Assembly: GCA_021604865.1 (NCBI GenBank)
Contig: BQJU01000022.1
Coordinates: 36,836 to 100,835, forward strand
Origin: Saprospiraceae bacterium
GTDB taxonomy: Bacteria > Bacteroidota > Bacteroidia > Chitinophagales > Saprospiraceae
Direction of reading: 5' to 3'
DNA: 64,000 nt
Positions 18,117 to 28,327 of this stretch are shown in pieces; positions within the stretch are counted from its first letter, which is position 1, and each line of letters begins with the position of its first letter. The position numbers and the translations under genes were made by a program. Below the pieces are notes generated by a model. The model saw nothing but the letters and a program-made list of their open reading frames with translations, was not told the DNA's origin and did no database searches.

Positions 18117-18148
18117 TTTGATTTTTTGGGGAATTGCACCTACTTTTG
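18117..18148 (+). promoter_or_regulatory. Promoter of the SAM riboswitch-metYX operon
   Basis: TTTG at 18117-18120 and TACTTTTG at 18141-18148 are 20 bp apart, the spacing expected for Bacteroidota -33/-7 elements. Transcription would begin close to 18152, about 28 bases before the riboswitch. Confidence 0.6.
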
Positions 18149-18179
18149 TCCTATCAATCACTTCAAGCAAGGATTGGTT

Positions 18180-18298
18180 TTATATAGAAGGGTGGAGAGA
18201 TCAGGCTCTGTGAAACCCTGGCAACCGCGGAAAAGTATCCAAAAGGTGCCAATTCCTGCCAAGGAGCATTCCGTATTGGGATGTAATTGGGAATATAA
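18180..18298 (+). promoter_or_regulatory. SAM-I (S-box) riboswitch
   Basis: The core matches the S-box consensus: AGAAGGGTGGAGAGA, then CTCTGTGAAACCCTGGCAACC, then AAGGTGCCAATTCCTGCC. P1 can form between TTATAT (18180-18185) and ATATAA (18293-18298). It lies 226 bases upstream of metY. S-box aptamers bind S-adenosylmethionine and shut off methionine genes when it is plentiful. The metZ side of the intergenic region carries no such element. Confidence 0.88.
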
Positions 18299-19847
<1,549 letters not shown>

Positions 19848-19858
19848 AACCGAGTGGT

Positions 19859-20956
19859 GTGAAAATTTTTCATATTCAAGAAGATTTTGTGTTGGAGTCA
19901 GGTGTGGTATTAAACGGTATTGACATTGCCTACCATACCTATGGAACCTTAAACCCGGCGGCCGATAATGCCGTCTGGGTTTGCCATGCCTTGACTGCCA
20001 ATTCCGACGTAGCAGATTGGTGGTCAGGCCTGGTCGGCCCAGGGAGGGTCATTGATCCGGATCAGTATTTTATAGTGTGTGCCAATATTTTAGGCTCTTG
20101 TTACGGTAGTACCGGTCCACAGGAGAACAATCCGAAAACTGGCGTGCCTTTTGGCAAAGATTTCCCACTAGTTACTATCCGGGATATAGTTAATGCCCAG
20201 ATTATGTTGCGTAAGCATCTGGAAATAAATAAGATACGGTTGGCATTGGGGGGGTCTATGGGCGGTCAGCAAGCCTTGGAATGGGCGGTTATGGAGCCAG
20301 AAAAGTTGGAACAAATTTGTGTTTTGGCCACTAATGCCAAGCATTCCCCCTGGGGTATTGCCTTTAATGAGGCACAACGTATGGCCATAGAAACGGATCC
20401 GACTACCTATGATAACCATAAAGATGCGGGTCGTGCGGGTTTGGCTGCAGCACGTGCGGTTGCCATGTTGTCCTATCGTAATTACCTGACCTATCAATCA
20501 ACCCAATCGGAATCTGACGACCACAAAATAGACAACTTTTCAGCCAGTTCCTATCAGCGGCATCAGGGCAAAAAACTTGTTGACCGGTTCAATGTATTGT
20601 CATATCTTAGTCTAAGCAGATCAATGGATAGCCACAACCTTGCAAGAGGAAGAGGCAGCATTGCAGAAGCACTTCAATCTATTAGAGCCCGCACACTGGT
20701 GATTGGGATTCGTACCGATGTACTTTTTCCGATTGAAGAACAGTCGTTATTAACCACTTATATTCCCCGAAGCCGGTTGGAAATTATTGATAGCCTTTAT
20801 GGGCATGATGGTTTTTTGGTGGAAACGGAAGTTATTGGTGCTTTGGTTAAACCTTTTCTGGCAGGTAAATCGTTTTTAAATAGTAAGGAGGCCCGAAAAT
20901 TGGTCAAGGGGCGATTGAGTGTTGATCCGGCAATGCCAGGGTCGGAGACGTTTTGA
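19859..20956 (+). CDS. metX: Homoserine O-acetyltransferase (MetX)
   Basis: 365 residues from a GTG start at 19859, 11 bp after the metY stop. It is an alpha/beta hydrolase: VCHALTANSDVADWW, NILGSCYGSTGP, then the nucleophile elbow ALGGSMGGQQALEW with Ser about residue 133. The Asp (GIRTDVLFPI) and His (YGHDGFLVETE) of the triad follow. It supplies O-acetylhomoserine for MetY, so the pair forms the complete acetyl route to homocysteine under SAM control. No ATG nearby gives a better start, since homology begins with the first residues. Confidence 0.93.
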   Translation: MKIFHIQEDFVLESGVVLNGIDIAYHTYGTLNPAADNAVWVCHALTANSDVADWWSGLVGPGRVIDPDQYFIVCANILGSCYGSTGPQENNPKTGVPFGKDFPLVTIRDIVNAQIMLRKHLEINKIRLALGGSMGGQQALEWAVMEPEKLEQICVLATNAKHSPWGIAFNEAQRMAIETDPTTYDNHKDAGRAGLAAARAVAMLSYRNYLTYQSTQSESDDHKIDNFSASSYQRHQGKKLVDRFNVLSYLSLSRSMDSHNLARGRGSIAEALQSIRARTLVIGIRTDVLFPIEEQSLLTTYIPRSRLEIIDSLYGHDGFLVETEVIGALVKPFLAGKSFLNSKEARKLVKGRLSVDPAMPGSETF

Positions 20957-21041
20957 GGAGCGACTTTGAAAGAAGAGAAAGTATTGCAAAAGATTGACTA
21001 CTTGAATATTAAAACATTTTTAAACCAAAAAACGGAATATC

Positions 21042-21677
21042 ATGGCATTAAGTCTTGGAGATGTAGCTCCTAATTTCAAAGCAAAAACTACAGATGGGGA
21101 AATCGATTTTTATGATTGGTCTGGTGGCAGCTGGGTAGTGTTGTATTCACATCCTGCTGATTTTACACCGGTATGTACTACCGAATTGGGGCGTACAGCA
21201 GCGCTGAATGGTGAATTTGCCAAGCGAGGTGCTAAAGTTATTGCCTTGAGTGTTGATCCGCTTGATTCCCATCATTCCTGGGTGAAAGACATCGAGGAAA
21301 CACAAAATGTGGAAATGAATTTTCCAATCATTGCAGATGAAGATCGCAAAGTGGCGGAATTGTACAATATGATTCATCCAAATGCAACGGAAAAAACGAC
21401 CGTTCGAACCGTTTTTATCCTCGATCCAAATCACAAAGTTCGTTTGACAATGACCTATCCTCCGTCTACAGGTAGAAATTTTGTAGAGATTCTAAGGGTA
21501 CTGGATTCCTTGCAACTAACCGATAATTACAGTGTTGCCACGCCAGTTGACTGGAAACATGGCGAAGATGTAGTCATCTCTCCGTCAATTGCGGACAAGG
21601 ACATTCCCGCAAAATTCCCGAAAGGTCACAAGCGCATTAAGCCTTATTTGAGGACGACACCTCAACCGAATCTTTAA
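21042..21677 (+). CDS. 1-Cys peroxiredoxin (Prx6 type)
   Basis: 211 residues. The peroxidatic Cys is at residue ~45 in HPADFTPVCTTELG. The long C-terminal part (DWKHGEDVVISPSI through KRIKPYLRTTPQ) is typical of the Prx6/AhpC-1Cys group, and no resolving cysteine is seen. The enzyme reduces hydroperoxides in the cytosol. It lies 85 bp after metX on the same strand and may have its own promoter. Confidence 0.92.
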   Translation: MALSLGDVAPNFKAKTTDGEIDFYDWSGGSWVVLYSHPADFTPVCTTELGRTAALNGEFAKRGAKVIALSVDPLDSHHSWVKDIEETQNVEMNFPIIADEDRKVAELYNMIHPNATEKTTVRTVFILDPNHKVRLTMTYPPSTGRNFVEILRVLDSLQLTDNYSVATPVDWKHGEDVVISPSIADKDIPAKFPKGHKRIKPYLRTTPQPNL

Positions 21678-21719
21678 AATATTATAGTGATGTGGTGAGC
21701 GGGTGATCCTAACCTACAT

Positions 21720-21769
21720 TGACAAGGAGACGGGGAGAAACGCAACGTCTACACCCACTCTCCTTGTCA
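21720..21769. repeat. Inverted repeat between convergent genes
   Basis: TGACAAGGAGA (21720-21730) and TCTCCTTGTCA (21759-21769) are perfect 11-bp arms around a 28-base loop. It sits between the peroxiredoxin and the convergent T9SS gene and could act as a terminator in both directions, although no T-run follows. Confidence 0.45.
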
Positions 21770-21832
21770 GTTGTTCGGACACTAAGTTGACAACATTAGG
21801 TTTCACCATATCACCTTTTATAATATATCTCC

Positions 21833-23611
21833 CTACCTCATTATCGTCAAACTACCAGTAAACACTTCCTCCCTGATCCTCCCGGGTTGCAATTCCCAGC
21901 TGTATTGCAGCGCGTAGATATATACTCCTGTTGGCAATGACCTTCCTCTATGGGTACCATCCCAGGCCTGATTGGGGTCACTACTTTCGTGTACCAATGC
22001 TCCCCAGCGATCGAATACTTTAATGTCATAATCAATGAATCCGCAGGTGGCAAAGACTTTGAAGGTATCATTGACATCATCGGCATTGGGAGAAAAGGCA
22101 TTGGGGATATAAAAATCACACGGACAATAGCCCAAGTCTAGTCTGATGGTCATGGGATAAATTTTGTTGCAGGCAGTGATTTCTACCTCGTAGATGCCGG
22201 GCGCCTTAAGGACTCGGGTAGCATCCGTTTTTCCGTCTTTCCAGAGATAGGTAGCATCTTTGATAGGGGAGTGAAAGTGAAACGTATCAACACAAGTAAT
22301 GGTGGAGTCCATTTCGAGCAGTTCCTCCTCAATGGTCCGCTCACAAAACTCCCAGGTGCCGAGGTTGATATCCTGAGCAGTCATTTCCGTAGAATCAGCA
22401 CGTTCAAAAGTGAGCGCAACTGAGACCGGACTGACATTTTGATTGTTCAGGCGGGCTGCATTGATGGTTGATTCCTCATATAGAATGGGGCTACAGCCCA
22501 GTTGTACATCCGGTGTGAGCAGAGCAACATAATTAAAATTACCCTCCGATTCAAAACCACCATGCACAATCAATGCGGTGTCAGCTCCAATGGCACAGAC
22601 GGGCGTGGAAAAAGTGCCAAATTCACTCAATTCCAGTTGGTATTGGGCGGTAATTTTGGCCTTTTCGGAAAACGAAATAACCATGGGAATGAACTCCGAA
22701 TTGTCACTATCCGGCAGGGGATAATTATTGGTCAACAAAATATTACCCCGGCCATCTGTTGACAGATGCGAGGCTTCCAGGTCGCAGGCAAACTGATCAG
22801 AATAGAGAATTGGCAAACCCATTTGGTTGAGTTTGACGAGGTATTGTGAATAGGAATTGGGCTCCCTGACGGCAAAGGCATATCCATCCGATAATTCTAT
22901 GAGGTTGGATATGTTGCTGCTTAACGGATTTAATTCCACAAACCTTTGGGCCCATTGTATGGTGCCGGTTTCATCCAATTTATAAAAGACATTGCCATTT
23001 CGGCAAAAAAAACCGCCATCGGCAGTATAGATGGCATCTCCTTCATTATCGGTATTGAAATAGGCCCTCGACCAGTTGATAGCGCCCTCGGGATCGGTGA
23101 CCATCATAAAGTTTCTTTTTATCGCGGTCGTACTGTCCACATAACTACCGAAGATCATAAACTGATCATTTTGATACTGGAGAGCGTATGGCTGGTCGTA
23201 ATTGGATATGTGGTAGGTGTTGAGGGAGAGGACTTCTCCTGCGGGGTCGGTTTTCAGTAGGAAAACGTCGCCGCTGCCGGTTAATCCGGTCACAGCAATT
23301 TCGCCATTAGGTAGCAAATTCACTGCTTCCAGAAAGAGGGCAAATTCATCATTGATATACAATTTGCTCCATTCCTGAAAACCACAGGTGTCGTAGCGAG
23401 CCAGATAAAAGCCATGTTTTTGGCCTTCCTCCATTGCCTTTTTGAGGTCATTGGCAATTACAAAACCTTGTTCAGGATTGGATCCGATCTGTGGATTCTG
23501 CCAGGTTTCTACCTGGTCCAGGATATCGGTGAAGCTGCTTTGGGCCATGAGGCCGGTGGTAAAGAACAATAATAGACATAGCAAGATGTAGTAGTGTTGC
23601 TGTACATTCAT
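21833..23611 (-). CDS. Secreted protein with gliding-type (T9SS type B) C-terminal domain
   Basis: 592 residues. Signal peptide MNVQQHYYILLCLLLFFTTG is cut near LMAQ. The first ~400 residues are repeated beta-propeller-like units (GEIAVTGLTGSGDVFLLKTD, TDPEGAINWSRAYF). A short Ig-like or PKD-like part follows (CVDTFHFHSPIKDATYLW). The last ~90 residues are the type B sorting domain: FYIPNAFSPNADDVNDTFKV, YDIKVFDRWGALVHES, AWDGTHRGRSLPTGVYIYAL. T9SS should export it. The substrate or partner is unknown. Confidence 0.85.
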   Translation of the reverse strand: MNVQQHYYILLCLLLFFTTGLMAQSSFTDILDQVETWQNPQIGSNPEQGFVIANDLKKAMEEGQKHGFYLARYDTCGFQEWSKLYINDEFALFLEAVNLLPNGEIAVTGLTGSGDVFLLKTDPAGEVLSLNTYHISNYDQPYALQYQNDQFMIFGSYVDSTTAIKRNFMMVTDPEGAINWSRAYFNTDNEGDAIYTADGGFFCRNGNVFYKLDETGTIQWAQRFVELNPLSSNISNLIELSDGYAFAVREPNSYSQYLVKLNQMGLPILYSDQFACDLEASHLSTDGRGNILLTNNYPLPDSDNSEFIPMVISFSEKAKITAQYQLELSEFGTFSTPVCAIGADTALIVHGGFESEGNFNYVALLTPDVQLGCSPILYEESTINAARLNNQNVSPVSVALTFERADSTEMTAQDINLGTWEFCERTIEEELLEMDSTITCVDTFHFHSPIKDATYLWKDGKTDATRVLKAPGIYEVEITACNKIYPMTIRLDLGYCPCDFYIPNAFSPNADDVNDTFKVFATCGFIDYDIKVFDRWGALVHESSDPNQAWDGTHRGRSLPTGVYIYALQYSWELQPGRIREEVFTGSLTIMR

Positions 23612-23906
23612 TTTTATATCGGTTTTGGTGTACGGTCGTCTAGTGGCCTGGTTTGGTCTGGTTGTTTGGGAAAGTCAATTGGATTAGTTTGGGAAAAAGA
23701 GGTCGGAAAATTGAAATTCCGGTTTTAACTGAGGTAGGATTTATAGCTAAACTATTTCTGAGTTTAACTTATTGTTTAGAGACATATTCTTTTTTTTAAT
23801 AACCAGAAGTTATCTGATTTCGGGTATAATTATCGAGTTTAATAAACTTCTTGTATTTTCCGCAGCAATATTTTTGAAAATAACTTCTGAATCCAATTGA
23901 TATCAA

Positions 23907-24851
23907 ATGTCCAACAAACGAAAAATATTATTCCTCGACCGTGCTCACCCCTATTTATGGGAAAAACTACAATCCTTGGGTTATGATTGCCAGCTGGATA
24001 TAGAAAGTAATTATGAGGGCGTTACTGCAAAAATTCACAACTATTTTGGCATCGTGATGCGCAGTCGGATAAATATTGGTCCGGAACTATTGGATCAAGC
24101 GAAACAACTGGCTTTTATCGCCCGCGAGGGTGTAGGCACGGAGCATATTGATGTGGTTTACGCCGAAAATAAAGACATCCAGGTCATCACTTCTCCGGAG
24201 GGAAGCCGGGATACGGTAGGGGAGCATACTCTGGGCCTATTGTTATGCCTGATGAACAACCTGGCCCGCGCAGATCGAGAAGTCAGAGCAGGCAAATGGA
24301 TCAGAGAAGGCAATCGCGCCACTGAAATTAAAGGTAAAACGGTAGGGGTTATTGGTTATGGTAATATGGGGATGGCTTTCGCCCAGCGATTGAGTGGATT
24401 TGAATGTAAGGTCATCGCTTATGACAAGTTCAAAACCGATTATGGTGATCAATATGCCACAGCGGTTGATTTGGAGACTTTATTTCACGAAAGTGACATC
24501 ATTAGTTTGCATATTCCCTATTTCTCGGAAAACAAACACCTTGTCAACAATGCATTTTTAAGTCGCTTTCGCAAAAATATCTATGTGGTCAATACCGCCC
24601 GCGGCCTGGTCTTGGATACAGAAGGATTGGTCAAACACCTAAAAAGCGGCAAAGTACTAGGTGCTGCCCTGGATGTATTGGAATATGAAGAGTCCTCTTT
24701 TGATTTTATTCAATTTGATCAGATGCCAGATGCTTTTCGGTATTTGACGGAGGCTTCGAATGTGGTTTTGTCACCGCATATTGCGGGTTGGTCGTTTGAG
24801 TCAAAGGAGGGGCATGCCCGGGTTTTGGGAGAGAAGATTGAGCGGGTATAA
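23907..24851 (+). CDS. D-isomer-specific 2-hydroxyacid dehydrogenase
   Basis: 314 residues. The NAD-binding fold is GKTVGVIGYGNMGMAFAQRL, with preceding TVGEHTLGLLLCLMNNL. The catalytic Arg lies in VVNTARGLVLDTEGL, with Glu and His expected further on; His is seen in VVLSPHIAGWSFES. It is close to phosphoglycerate dehydrogenase-like members (REGVGTEHIDV). The substrate is unknown; serine biosynthesis partners are absent here. A TATTTTTG box at 23869-23876 could be its -7 element. Confidence 0.85.
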   Translation: MSNKRKILFLDRAHPYLWEKLQSLGYDCQLDIESNYEGVTAKIHNYFGIVMRSRINIGPELLDQAKQLAFIAREGVGTEHIDVVYAENKDIQVITSPEGSRDTVGEHTLGLLLCLMNNLARADREVRAGKWIREGNRATEIKGKTVGVIGYGNMGMAFAQRLSGFECKVIAYDKFKTDYGDQYATAVDLETLFHESDIISLHIPYFSENKHLVNNAFLSRFRKNIYVVNTARGLVLDTEGLVKHLKSGKVLGAALDVLEYEESSFDFIQFDQMPDAFRYLTEASNVVLSPHIAGWSFESKEGHARVLGEKIERV

Positions 24852-24857
24852 TATCAA

Positions 24858-25310
24858 TCACCTACGCTCAAAATAATCATAAGCAAATTCAAGACTTTCA
24901 ATAATCAAACCCTGGTCTTCAGCGTTCAAAGAGGATATCTCGATTTTCACGGGATATGCATTAATGAAATTCCATGATGTTAAAGGTTGACCATTGCTAT
25001 CGAGAAGTTTTACAGTTATAGCTTTGGTTGTCAAAGGTCTTCCTAAACTTGCTTCGAAGAATTTTATACACCAATTTCTAAGCTCAGAATTTCCAGCCAT
25101 TATCCCTCTTTTGAGTACTAAATTTGAGTCGGTATGCTTGCTCGGAAGCCGATGTGTAAATCGACTCTCCTCATCTTCTTTAACTGTATTAGAGGTTGTC
25201 ATATCCATACTAATTCCAGATACTTCTTTAAATGAAGCCGTTGCCTCACCAGAGTCTCCTGTAAAACTAAGTTGATAACTGAAACCAACCGGAGGATAAT
25301 AATCACTCAT
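24858..25310 (-). CDS. Contractile-tail tube protein (T4 gp19-like)
   Basis: 150 residues, the usual length of gp19/PF06841-type inner tube proteins of phage tails and extracellular contractile injection systems. Recognised from FSYQLSFTGDSGEATASFKE, VSGISMDM, LVLKRGIMAGNSELRNWCIK and the C-terminal SLNAEDQGLIIESLEFAYDY. The family forms stacked hexameric rings inside a sheath. It looks intact, but the sheath gene immediately upstream (25339-25502) is gutted and no baseplate, spike or AAA gene is near. It therefore appears to be an orphan survivor of a lost system. Confidence 0.8.
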   Translation of the reverse strand: MSDYYPPVGFSYQLSFTGDSGEATASFKEVSGISMDMTTSNTVKEDEESRFTHRLPSKHTDSNLVLKRGIMAGNSELRNWCIKFFEASLGRPLTTKAITVKLLDSNGQPLTSWNFINAYPVKIEISSLNAEDQGLIIESLEFAYDYFERR

Positions 25311-25338
25311 TTCTAATTAAGTTTTTTTAAAATAAACA

Positions 25339-25502
25339 TTACGACTTCGCCATCTCCTGCTCATAAGTAATAACCATAAATTCCGTAGGCCGAACCAGGA
25401 CAACGCTCACCTGCAGGCAGTAGGTGCTTCGACAACGGAATTGAGAAAGGCATTTTTTTCTACGGTATAAACTCCTGGTGGTTGGAGATTATTCGGAGTC
25501 AT
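25339..25502 (-). pseudogene. Gutted contractile-tail sheath gene
   Basis: Reading the minus strand from ATG at 25502, the first ~30 codons give MTPNNLQPPGVYTVEKNAF and then NSVVEAPTA, the start of a tail sheath protein, before a TGA. A different frame then reads LQVSVVLVRPTEFMVITYEQ followed by EMAKS and a stop at 25341-25339, the typical sheath C-terminus. The ~400 or more residues expected between are missing and the junction lies near 25415. It is 28 bp upstream of the tube gene, the natural sheath-tube order. Confidence 0.7.
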
Positions 25503-25767
25503 ATTTATTGGATTTTAGATGTATCTACAACCCAATTTACGGTTTTTATTCAAAATCCGATTGAAAGGACACAAACTTCTTTTTTCCGATTAATTGATTA
25601 CTTTTGCGGCCGCTTTTGAAAAAAGACCTTTGAGTTTGGCATGAGCAAACGCCAAACATGGTCTGCCCTCTCGTCATATCTCAAGAGGATTTCTATCTCT
25701 TTTTTAATGCGGTATTTTAAGCTCCTGGGAGTTTTCTTCCGGGCTGTAAATTTTATTTTGAAAAGTA

Positions 25768-27303
25768 ATGAAACAATATTTTAATCTTTTTGACTTATCA
25801 CAAAAAGTCGACTATAAAATTGAAATTCTATCGGGCCTAACAGTTGCGTTGGCCCTTATCCCTGAGGCGGTTGCCTTTTCGTTAATTGCTGGACTTTCGC
25901 CTTTGACAGGTCTATATGCTGCCTTTTCCATGGGGTTAATCACCTCCATTTTTGGCGGCCGACCTGGCATGATTTCTGGAGCTACGGGTGCAGTGGCTGT
26001 AGTCATTGTCGCTTTGGCAAAATCTCATGGGGTGGAATACGTATTTGCGGCAGTGATACTAGCGGGTTTGATCCAGACGCTTTTTGGCGTATTTCGGTTG
26101 GGTAAATTCATTCGCCTGGTTCCGCATCCTGTGATGTTTGGCTTTGTTAACGGACTGGCTATTGTGATCTTTATGTCCCAACTGGACCAGTTTAAGGTGG
26201 CAGATGCCAGTGGAATTCTACATTGGTTGAGTGGTATCCCTTTAATGGTGATGCTTGGTTTAGTATTGTTAACCATGCTCATTATTTGGGGTCTGCCCAA
26301 GATTACCAAAGCAATACCTTCTTCCCTGGCAGCTATTTTGGTAGTATCTGCCATTGCCATTGGATTTGGCATCGATACCAAAACGGTCGGAGATACCGCC
26401 TCTATTCAAGGCGGGTTCCCACCATTCCACATTCCTGATATTCCTTTTAATCTGGAAACCTTACAAATCATTTTCCCCTACGCTTTGATTGTAGCTGGGG
26501 TTGGGTTAATTGAGAGTTTGTTGACCCTGACTTTGATTGATGAAATCACGGAAACCAGGGGAAGGGGCAATAAAGAAGCCGTTGCGCAAGGTGTCGCCAA
26601 TTTTGTGACTGGCTTATTCTCCGGAATGGGTGGCTGTGCGATGATCGGTCAGAGTTTGATCAACATTTCTTCAGGGGCCCGAGCAAGATTGTCGGGTATT
26701 GTGGCATCAGTGATGTTATTGGTTTTTATCATTTTTGGCGCCAGCCTGATTGAGCAATTGCCAATGGCTGCTTTGACGGGATTGATGATTATGGTGGCCA
26801 TTGGTACCTTTGAATGGGCGAGCCTGAGGACATTTAACAAAATGCCTAAGTCGGATATATTTGTGATGGTTTTGGTAACGCTGGTAACCGTTTTCCTCCA
26901 CAATTTAGCATTGGCTGTCATCATTGGTGTTATCATCTCCGCTCTGGTATTCGCCTGGGAAAACGCCAAACGTATTCGTGCCAGAAAGCGGATAGATGAA
27001 AATGGGGTGAAATACTATGAGATTTATGGCCCATTATTTTTTGGATCAATCGGTGTGTTCAACGAAAAATTCGACGTATTAAATGATCCAGATGAGGTCG
27101 TTATCGACTTTTCAGAAAGTAAGATTGTAGATATGTCGGGCATTGAAGCTGTGAATAAAATCACGGAACGTTACAACAAAGTCGGCAAAAAATTACACCT
27201 CAAACACCTGAGTAAAGATTGTCGAACCTTATTACATAATGCCAATGAGATTATTGAAGTCAATATCGTAGAAGATCCGACTTATAAGGTGATTTTTGAC
27301 TAA
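25768..27303 (+). CDS. SulP family anion transporter with STAS domain
   Basis: 511 residues. About eleven membrane segments begin at [20 protein letters not shown], with SulP signatures [17 protein letters not shown] and [21 protein letters not shown] cytosolic STAS domain covers the last ~110 residues ([20 protein letters not shown]). Short SulP proteins of this kind carry bicarbonate, sulfate or dicarboxylates with Na+ or H+. The upstream 265 bp hold a TACTTTTG box (25599-25606) and a GTTTGGC/GCCAAAC hairpin (25634-25657). It converges on the MscS gene with only 4 bp between stops. Confidence 0.9.
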   Translation: MKQYFNLFDLSQKVDYKIEILSGLTVALALIPEAVAFSLIAGLSPLTGLYAAFSMGLITSIFGGRPGMISGATGAVAVVIVALAKSHGVEYVFAAVILAGLIQTLFGVFRLGKFIRLVPHPVMFGFVNGLAIVIFMSQLDQFKVADASGILHWLSGIPLMVMLGLVLLTMLIIWGLPKITKAIPSSLAAILVVSAIAIGFGIDTKTVGDTASIQGGFPPFHIPDIPFNLETLQIIFPYALIVAGVGLIESLLTLTLIDEITETRGRGNKEAVAQGVANFVTGLFSGMGGCAMIGQSLINISSGARARLSGIVASVMLLVFIIFGASLIEQLPMAALTGLMIMVAIGTFEWASLRTFNKMPKSDIFVMVLVTLVTVFLHNLALAVIIGVIISALVFAWENAKRIRARKRIDENGVKYYEIYGPLFFGSIGVFNEKFDVLNDPDEVVIDFSESKIVDMSGIEAVNKITERYNKVGKKLHLKHLSKDCRTLLHNANEIIEVNIVEDPTYKVIFD

Positions 27304-27307
27304 ATAC

Positions 27308-28321
27308 CTACAACAATTCCTCCGGATTAATAATCTTTTTTTCAATCAAGGCCTGAATGACCAATTCAGTCATATCGCTTTTGAAGGCGAATTCGTCTCT
27401 GATATCAGAAACATAAGCCTTCAGACGCATTTTTAGATAGGACCTGCGCTCTTTTACCTCATTAAAGAATAATACGGTGATGGGTTTATTTAGGTAGATA
27501 TATTTGGATACTTGTGCAGCCTCAAATGCAATTCGCCTGACTTCTTTTACCGGAATAGTTATCGGTAAATAGATTTCTGCAACTACCTGGCAATTGGCCT
27601 CCCCAACATTTGCATTGGATACAGATTGGTTCATCATTTCCCCATTGGGAATGCTTACTACAGAGTCATCAGGGGTCACGATGCGGGTAGACCGCAATCC
27701 GATTTCTATGACTTCGCCATAAAATTGGCCGACTTCAATCTTGTCTCCAACTTTAAAAGGCTGGTCAAAAATGATGATCAAGCCGCCAAAAATATTCTTG
27801 AAAATATCCTGGGAGGCGAAACCTACCGCTATGCCTACCGAAGCAGTTACAGCAATAACCGTTTCGACTGGTGGCTGGATGATGCCCTGGATGATGATAT
27901 AAATGGTTAAAATCCATCCGAAAACCCGAAAAATGGGAATAAACCCTTTTATGGTTATCCTGTAGGCGGCACTTTTTTCTGCAAATTGGGTTAAAATATT
28001 GCTTGTTAATTTGATCAGGAAATAGGTGAATGTAATAAAGATAATTGACCAAAATATTTTGCCCGTAGAGAAAATTTTTAATACGTTTTTCGGTCCAATA
28101 TTTTCCTCCGCCTTATTATTTAAAGGCAAAGCGGGAAGTCCTTGTATGACCTCAGCCGTATCGGTTTTTAATATGATTGTATCGTTGTTGGTAATGATGA
28201 GAACACTGGTATCATTTAACGTAATTGTTGTCGTCCTATTCTGGGCTATGCTATTGGCAATAGGGATAAAACAGAGCAAAACCAGGAAAAGACGATGTTT
28301 GTATTTTTTGAGTATTATCAT
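27308..28321 (-). CDS. MscS family mechanosensitive channel
   Basis: 337 residues. A signal-like N-terminus (HRLFLVLLCFIPIANSIAQ) leads into a ~50-residue polar extracytoplasmic part, then three membrane segments. The pore helix and start of the beta domain are seen in TASVGIAVGFASQDIFKNIF and FKVGDKIEVGQFYGEVIEIG; IVTPDDSVVSIPNGEMMN is the usual motif after it. The gene starts 6 bp after the stop of the large ATPase gene, so the two are one operon and probably one functional unit. Confidence 0.9.
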   Translation of the reverse strand: MIILKKYKHRLFLVLLCFIPIANSIAQNRTTTITLNDTSVLIITNNDTIILKTDTAEVIQGLPALPLNNKAEENIGPKNVLKIFSTGKIFWSIIFITFTYFLIKLTSNILTQFAEKSAAYRITIKGFIPIFRVFGWILTIYIIIQGIIQPPVETVIAVTASVGIAVGFASQDIFKNIFGGLIIIFDQPFKVGDKIEVGQFYGEVIEIGLRSTRIVTPDDSVVSIPNGEMMNQSVSNANVGEANCQVVAEIYLPITIPVKEVRRIAFEAAQVSKYIYLNKPITVLFFNEVKERRSYLKMRLKAYVSDIRDEFAFKSDMTELVIQALIEKKIINPEELL

Positions 28322-28327
28322 GGCTTG

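Noticed and set aside
24858..25310. Type VI secretion Hcp
   Set aside because: Motifs fit gp19-type tube proteins of phage tails and injection systems, and no T6SS genes are near.
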